Below, in pieces: positions 62,525 to 64,000 of a stretch of DNA of 64,000 nucleotides. The position numbers and the translations under genes were made by a program. The notes beneath the pieces were generated by a model. It was not told the origin of the DNA and did not search any database. It saw only the letters and a list, made by a program, of their open reading frames with translations. Each line of letters begins with the position of its first letter. The first letter of the stretch is position 1. The stretch spans positions 47,109 to 111,108 of the forward strand of contig JBEKZV010000041.1 of NCBI GenBank assembly GCA_049509515.1. Direction: 5' to 3'. Source of the stretch: JBEKCP01 sp049509515 (GTDB lineage: Bacteria > Planctomycetota > Planctomycetia > Pirellulales > Thermoguttaceae).

Positions 62525-63400
62525 ATGGCGCTGAAGCTCCACTGCCGCTGGGCTATGGCGGCCTGCATCTATGCGGCCGCTTTCGGGCCGGACCGCTCGG
62601 CCGCGGCGGCAACCCCCGGCCGCGCCCGCGGCCCGTCGGCCGTTGAGCTGGACGTCCGCTCCGACTACTCTCATATCCGCGTCAAGCGCCAGGGGAACGT
62701 GCGCTCGCTCGTGTTCGTCCGCGACAACGGTGACGAGGCAGTCGAGACCTCGATCAACCTCAACCGGCCGTATGAAGTCATCATGCCCTACGCCCGGTTC
62801 ATGTTTGCCAGCTACCTCTTCCAGCCGAAGCAGCGGGAGGTGCTGATCGTGGGGCTCGGCGGGGGGGCCATGGTCCACTTCTACCGCCACTACGACCCCG
62901 AGGTCCGCGTCGAGGCCGTCGAGATCGACCCCGTTGTCGTGGACATCGCCGACCGCTATTTCCGCGTCCGCTCGGAGCAGAACGTCCACGTCGTCACCGC
63001 CGACGGCCTGAAGTACGTCCCCCAGAGCAAGAGCCGCTATGACGTCATCTACATGGATGTGTTCTTGAAGCCGTCGCGCGAGACGGACGCGACCGGCGTG
63101 CCCCTGCGGCAGAAGACCATCGAGTTCTACAAGGGCCTCCAGGGGAAACTCGCGGTGGACGGAGTGGTGGCGATCAATCTGAACGTTTACAGCGGTACCG
63201 CCGACGACCTCGCAATGCTCCGCGCCGCGTTTCCGCAGATCTACGTCTTCCGGGTGCCGGGCGGCAATGACGTGGTGATCGGATCGCCGGCCAAATCGCG
63301 CCTGGAGATGACGGCGCTCCGCGCGCGGGCCGCCGAGCTGGACCGCCGCTTCAAGGCGACGTTCGCCTTCCCGGAGCTCCTCGGTGGATTGAGCCGCTAA
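62525..63400 (+). CDS. Spermidine-synthase-like (polyamine aminopropyltransferase fold) protein with signal peptide
   Basis: 291 residues from ATG 62525. EVLIVGLGGGAMVHFY and VEAVEIDPVVVDIA with DVIYMDVF are the SAM/dcSAM-binding fold of the SpeE family. The N-terminus MALKLHCRWAMAACIYAAAF followed by Ala-rich residues looks like a signal or anchor, unusual for SpeE. It may be exported or may be an altered methyltransferase; no other polyamine gene is near. An open frame extends upstream through repeats with no conserved features. Confidence 0.75.
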   Translation: MALKLHCRWAMAACIYAAAFGPDRSAAAATPGRARGPSAVELDVRSDYSHIRVKRQGNVRSLVFVRDNGDEAVETSINLNRPYEVIMPYARFMFASYLFQPKQREVLIVGLGGGAMVHFYRHYDPEVRVEAVEIDPVVVDIADRYFRVRSEQNVHVVTADGLKYVPQSKSRYDVIYMDVFLKPSRETDATGVPLRQKTIEFYKGLQGKLAVDGVVAINLNVYSGTADDLAMLRAAFPQIYVFRVPGGNDVVIGSPAKSRLEMTALRARAAELDRRFKATFAFPELLGGLSR

Positions 63401-64000
63401 GAAGGCGGCGACGGCGGATCGGGGGCCTTTGGTTCCGCCGCCGGCGGCCCTGCGGCCGGCGGCTCTGCGGGGGCGGCCTCTGCCGCAGCGGGCTTCATTT
63501 CAGGCCCCTCGGCCGCCTCGGGCACTCCGGCCGGCGGCGCAACAGGCGGCTCCGGCGCCGCCACCCCTGCGGTTGGCCCCTCGGCAGCCGGCGGTGGCAC
63601 GGGGCGGTCCTCCGGCGGCTCTTGTTTTTTCGCTTCGTAGAACTGCACCAGGTCGCCAAAGGTCCGCATCGGCTCCTTGCCGGTCTTCATGGCATCCGTG
63701 ATGGGCACTCGCGGCCTGGGCCTCGGCGGAGGCGGGCGACTCGGGGGCCCGCCTTCGTACCGCGGTCTTCCATGCGGCGGACCCTGCGGCCGCTGGTGCT
63801 GTGGCGGCCGGCCAGACGGTGGTTGGTGCCCGGCCGGGGCAGGGCGGCCGCCCGGCGGGCCCTGCTGGCCGGAGGGCGGTCCCCTCCGGCCGGAGGGAGG
63901 TCGTCCGCGCCCCGGCCGGCCGCTGGGAGCACCGCCACGCCGGGGCACTTCCGCCGGGGTGGCAGCCACCGGCGCCCCGTCGGCCGGCGGCGCCGCCGGC
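63397..64000 (-). CDS. Pro/Gly/Ala-rich protein, partial (runs off window)
   Basis: At least 201 codons with a stop (TAG) at 63397-63399, convergent with the preceding gene and overlapping it by 4 bp. It is low complexity (PSGRPGRGRPPSG..., AEAAPAEPPAAGPPA) around one ordinary segment, ITDAMKTGKEPMRTFGDLVQ FYEAKKQ. The frame continues past 63969 towards base 64000 as PPADGAPVAATPAE, so the start probably lies outside. Function unknown. Confidence 0.6.
   Translation of the reverse strand, partial: PAAPPADGAPVAATPAEVPRRGGAPSGRPGRGRPPSGRRGPPSGQQGPPGGRPAPAGHQPPSGRPPQHQRPQGPPHGRPRYEGGPPSRPPPPRPRPRVPITDAMKTGKEPMRTFGDLVQFYEAKKQEPPEDRPVPPPAAEGPTAGVAAPEPPVAPPAGVPEAAEGPEMKPAAAEAAPAEPPAAGPPAAEPKAPDPPSPPS

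Overview
The window is a high-GC bacterial chromosome segment, most likely from a planctomycete of the Pirellulales type. This rests on family content: an LEPR-XLL-like N-terminus on a secreted subtilase, a TIGR03067 protein, a BBP7-type outer-membrane protein, a DUF5107/TPR protein, a BlaI-M56 regulator pair, TPR proteins of planctomycete style and dense dispersed repeats. No rRNA, tRNA or CRISPR array was seen.

1-10.7 kb (minus strand): one anaerobic-type cobalamin operon, read right to left. A sigma70-like promoter, a complete AdoCbl (B12) riboswitch and a rho-independent terminator precede cobA-cobU-cobT-cobS-cobD-cobQ-cbiB-cobO-cobB and a cbiX::cbiC fusion that leaves the window. Many neighbours overlap by ATGA or GTGA. 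Nearly every gene or junction carries a short repeat (heptanucleotide arrays or perfect palindromes) that keeps the reading frame open, so several of these enzymes are longer than usual.

11-31 kb: an HpnN-like MMPL/RND exporter, a secreted subtilase, a convergent DUF5107-TPR protein, an accessory patch (RhuM, a secreted BNR-repeat protein, a toxin-first RelE/Phd module), a divergent PGK-like enzyme with two coupled small genes upstream, a BlaI repressor with an M56 peptidase under a palindromic operator/promoter, a long Ndk, and pyrF with a TIGR03067 protein.

31-47.5 kb: a flagellar region. On the minus strand are fliD-fliS, fliC and csrA, with sigma28-like boxes before fliD and fliC. On the plus strand a consensus sigma54 -24/-12 promoter precedes flgF-flgG-flgA-flgH-flgI-flgJ-flgN-flgK-flgL, that is, distal rod, P and L rings and hook-filament junction. 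FliD and FlgL are very large and contain many hook-IN-type modules.

47.5-64 kb: envelope and housekeeping genes (LptF/G permease, comF, DUF502, thpR, PfkB kinase, ribD, SEC-C/TPR protein, BBP7 porin-like protein, scpB with a very acidic tail, spermidine-synthase-like enzyme). Among them lie a PD-(D/E)XK nuclease gene and a short reverse-transcriptase-like remnant.

The most unusual theme is the repeat load: modular heptanucleotide arrays and hairpin elements sitting inside genes in frame, reminiscent of cyanobacterial STRR repeats and Rickettsia palindromic elements.
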